Of a DNA stretch of 7,239 nucleotides, positions 6,826 to 7,239 are shown piece after piece. Both the position numbers and the translations under genes were made by a program. The notes under the pieces are model-generated. The model ran no database searches and was not told where the DNA came from. It saw only the letters and a program-made list of their open reading frames with translations. The stretch comes from Acidobacteriota bacterium. GTDB taxonomy: Bacteria; Acidobacteriota; Terriglobia; Terriglobales; Acidobacteriaceae. The stretch lies in assembly GCA_003223595.1 (NCBI GenBank), contig QHVR01000026.1:1-7239 (forward strand), given 5' to 3'. Position 1 is the first letter of the stretch, and each line of letters begins with the position of its first letter.

Positions 6826-7239
6826 ATGATGAAGGAAACTGCTATCGAGGTGCCCGTGTCGCAGAAAAAATCGTTTCATATGACTCCTGAGGAATTCCGC
6901 CGCCATGGCCATGCGGTGATCGACTGGATCGCGGATTACCAAGATCGAGTTGAATCTCTTCCGGTGATGTCGCGGGTGAAGCCCGGCGAAATTCGCACCA
7001 TGCTGCCAGAGAACCCTCCGGCTCAAGGCGAACCCTTTGAAGTATTGCTCAAAGATATGGACCGCGTGATCCTTCCGGGCATCACGCATTGGCAATCGCC
7101 GAACTGGTTCGGATATTTCCCCTGTAATGCTTCCGGGCCGGGAATTCTGGGAGATCTGCTGTCCTCCGGACTGGGCGTGCAGGGGATGTTGTGGTCGACC
7201 AGTCCCGCCTGCACCGAACTGGAAACGCATGTCATGGAT
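6826..7239 (+). CDS. Group II PLP-dependent decarboxylase (aromatic-L-amino-acid decarboxylase type), N-terminal part, 3' end outside window
   Basis: Predicted decarboxylase turning an amino acid, probably aromatic (DOPA, tyrosine, tryptophan or phenylalanine), into its amine and CO2 in the cytoplasm. The frame is open without a stop through the window end: 138 codons of an expected 470-500. The visible N-terminal part follows the family closely: MTPEEFRRHGHAVIDWIADY (19-38), PVMSRVKPGEIRTMLP (46-61), LPGITHWQSPNWFGYFP (83-99), GDLLSSGLGVQGMLW (109-123) and SPACTELETHVMD (126-138). It resembles Pseudomonas putida aromatic amino acid decarboxylase as I remember it. The PLP lysine and substrate-specificity residues lie beyond the edge, so the exact substrate cannot be given. 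Two adjacent ATGs (6826, 6829) are possible starts; AGGAG lies 4 or 7 nt upstream. It is 35 bp downstream of the methyltransferase gene and probably in its operon. Confidence 0.93.
   Translation, partial: MMKETAIEVPVSQKKSFHMTPEEFRRHGHAVIDWIADYQDRVESLPVMSRVKPGEIRTMLPENPPAQGEPFEVLLKDMDRVILPGITHWQSPNWFGYFPCNASGPGILGDLLSSGLGVQGMLWSTSPACTELETHVMD

Noticed and set aside
6769..7230. Minus-strand open frame of 153 codons opposite the decarboxylase gene
   Set aside because: The opposite strand encodes clear decarboxylase motifs; this frame shows no recognisable protein features.

Overview
The window looks like a chromosomal piece of a GC-rich Gram-negative-type bacterium. My best guess is an acidobacterium (Terriglobia-like). 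This rests on two secreted zinc peptidases of families M13 and M28B next to each other, a DUF4097-type exported protein, and a palindromic GC-rich intergenic element. No rRNA or other marker gene is present, so the assignment is an inference.

There are seven genes in three blocks. (1) The 3' part of an M13 (neprilysin/PepO-like) metallopeptidase gene runs on the + strand up to 865. It converges on the minus-strand genes across an 81-bp gap holding a perfect 9-bp-stem hairpin (909-931). (2) A minus-strand series is read from 5902 down to 947: proB (glutamate 5-kinase without a PUA domain), proA (gamma-glutamyl phosphate reductase, start overlapping the proB stop by one base), an exported M28B peptidase resembling glutamate carboxypeptidase II, and an exported DUF4097-like beta-repeat protein. 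Gaps are -1, 63 and 82 bp, and I see no convincing terminator, so one transcript is possible. (3) A plus-strand pair diverges from proB across 123 bp: a class I SAM-dependent methyltransferase, then 35 bp later a group II PLP-dependent (aromatic amino acid type) decarboxylase that runs off the window end at 7239.

Functionally, ProB and ProA carry out the first two steps from glutamate to proline. The M13 and M28B enzymes probably degrade peptides outside the cytoplasm and could feed amino acids back. The M28B enzyme keeps the two-zinc site of glutamate carboxypeptidase II but seems to have lost the residues that make that enzyme prefer glutamate, so a direct glutamate-supply link to ProBA should not be assumed. 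The decarboxylase would make an amine from an aromatic amino acid. Whether the neighbouring methyltransferase acts on that amine is open.

I see no mobile element, CRISPR array, tRNA or rRNA, and no intergenic stretch above about 125 bp. The window is mostly ordinary metabolism. The most interesting points are the short ProB coupled to ProA, the altered specificity pocket of the M28B peptidase, and the methyltransferase-decarboxylase pair.
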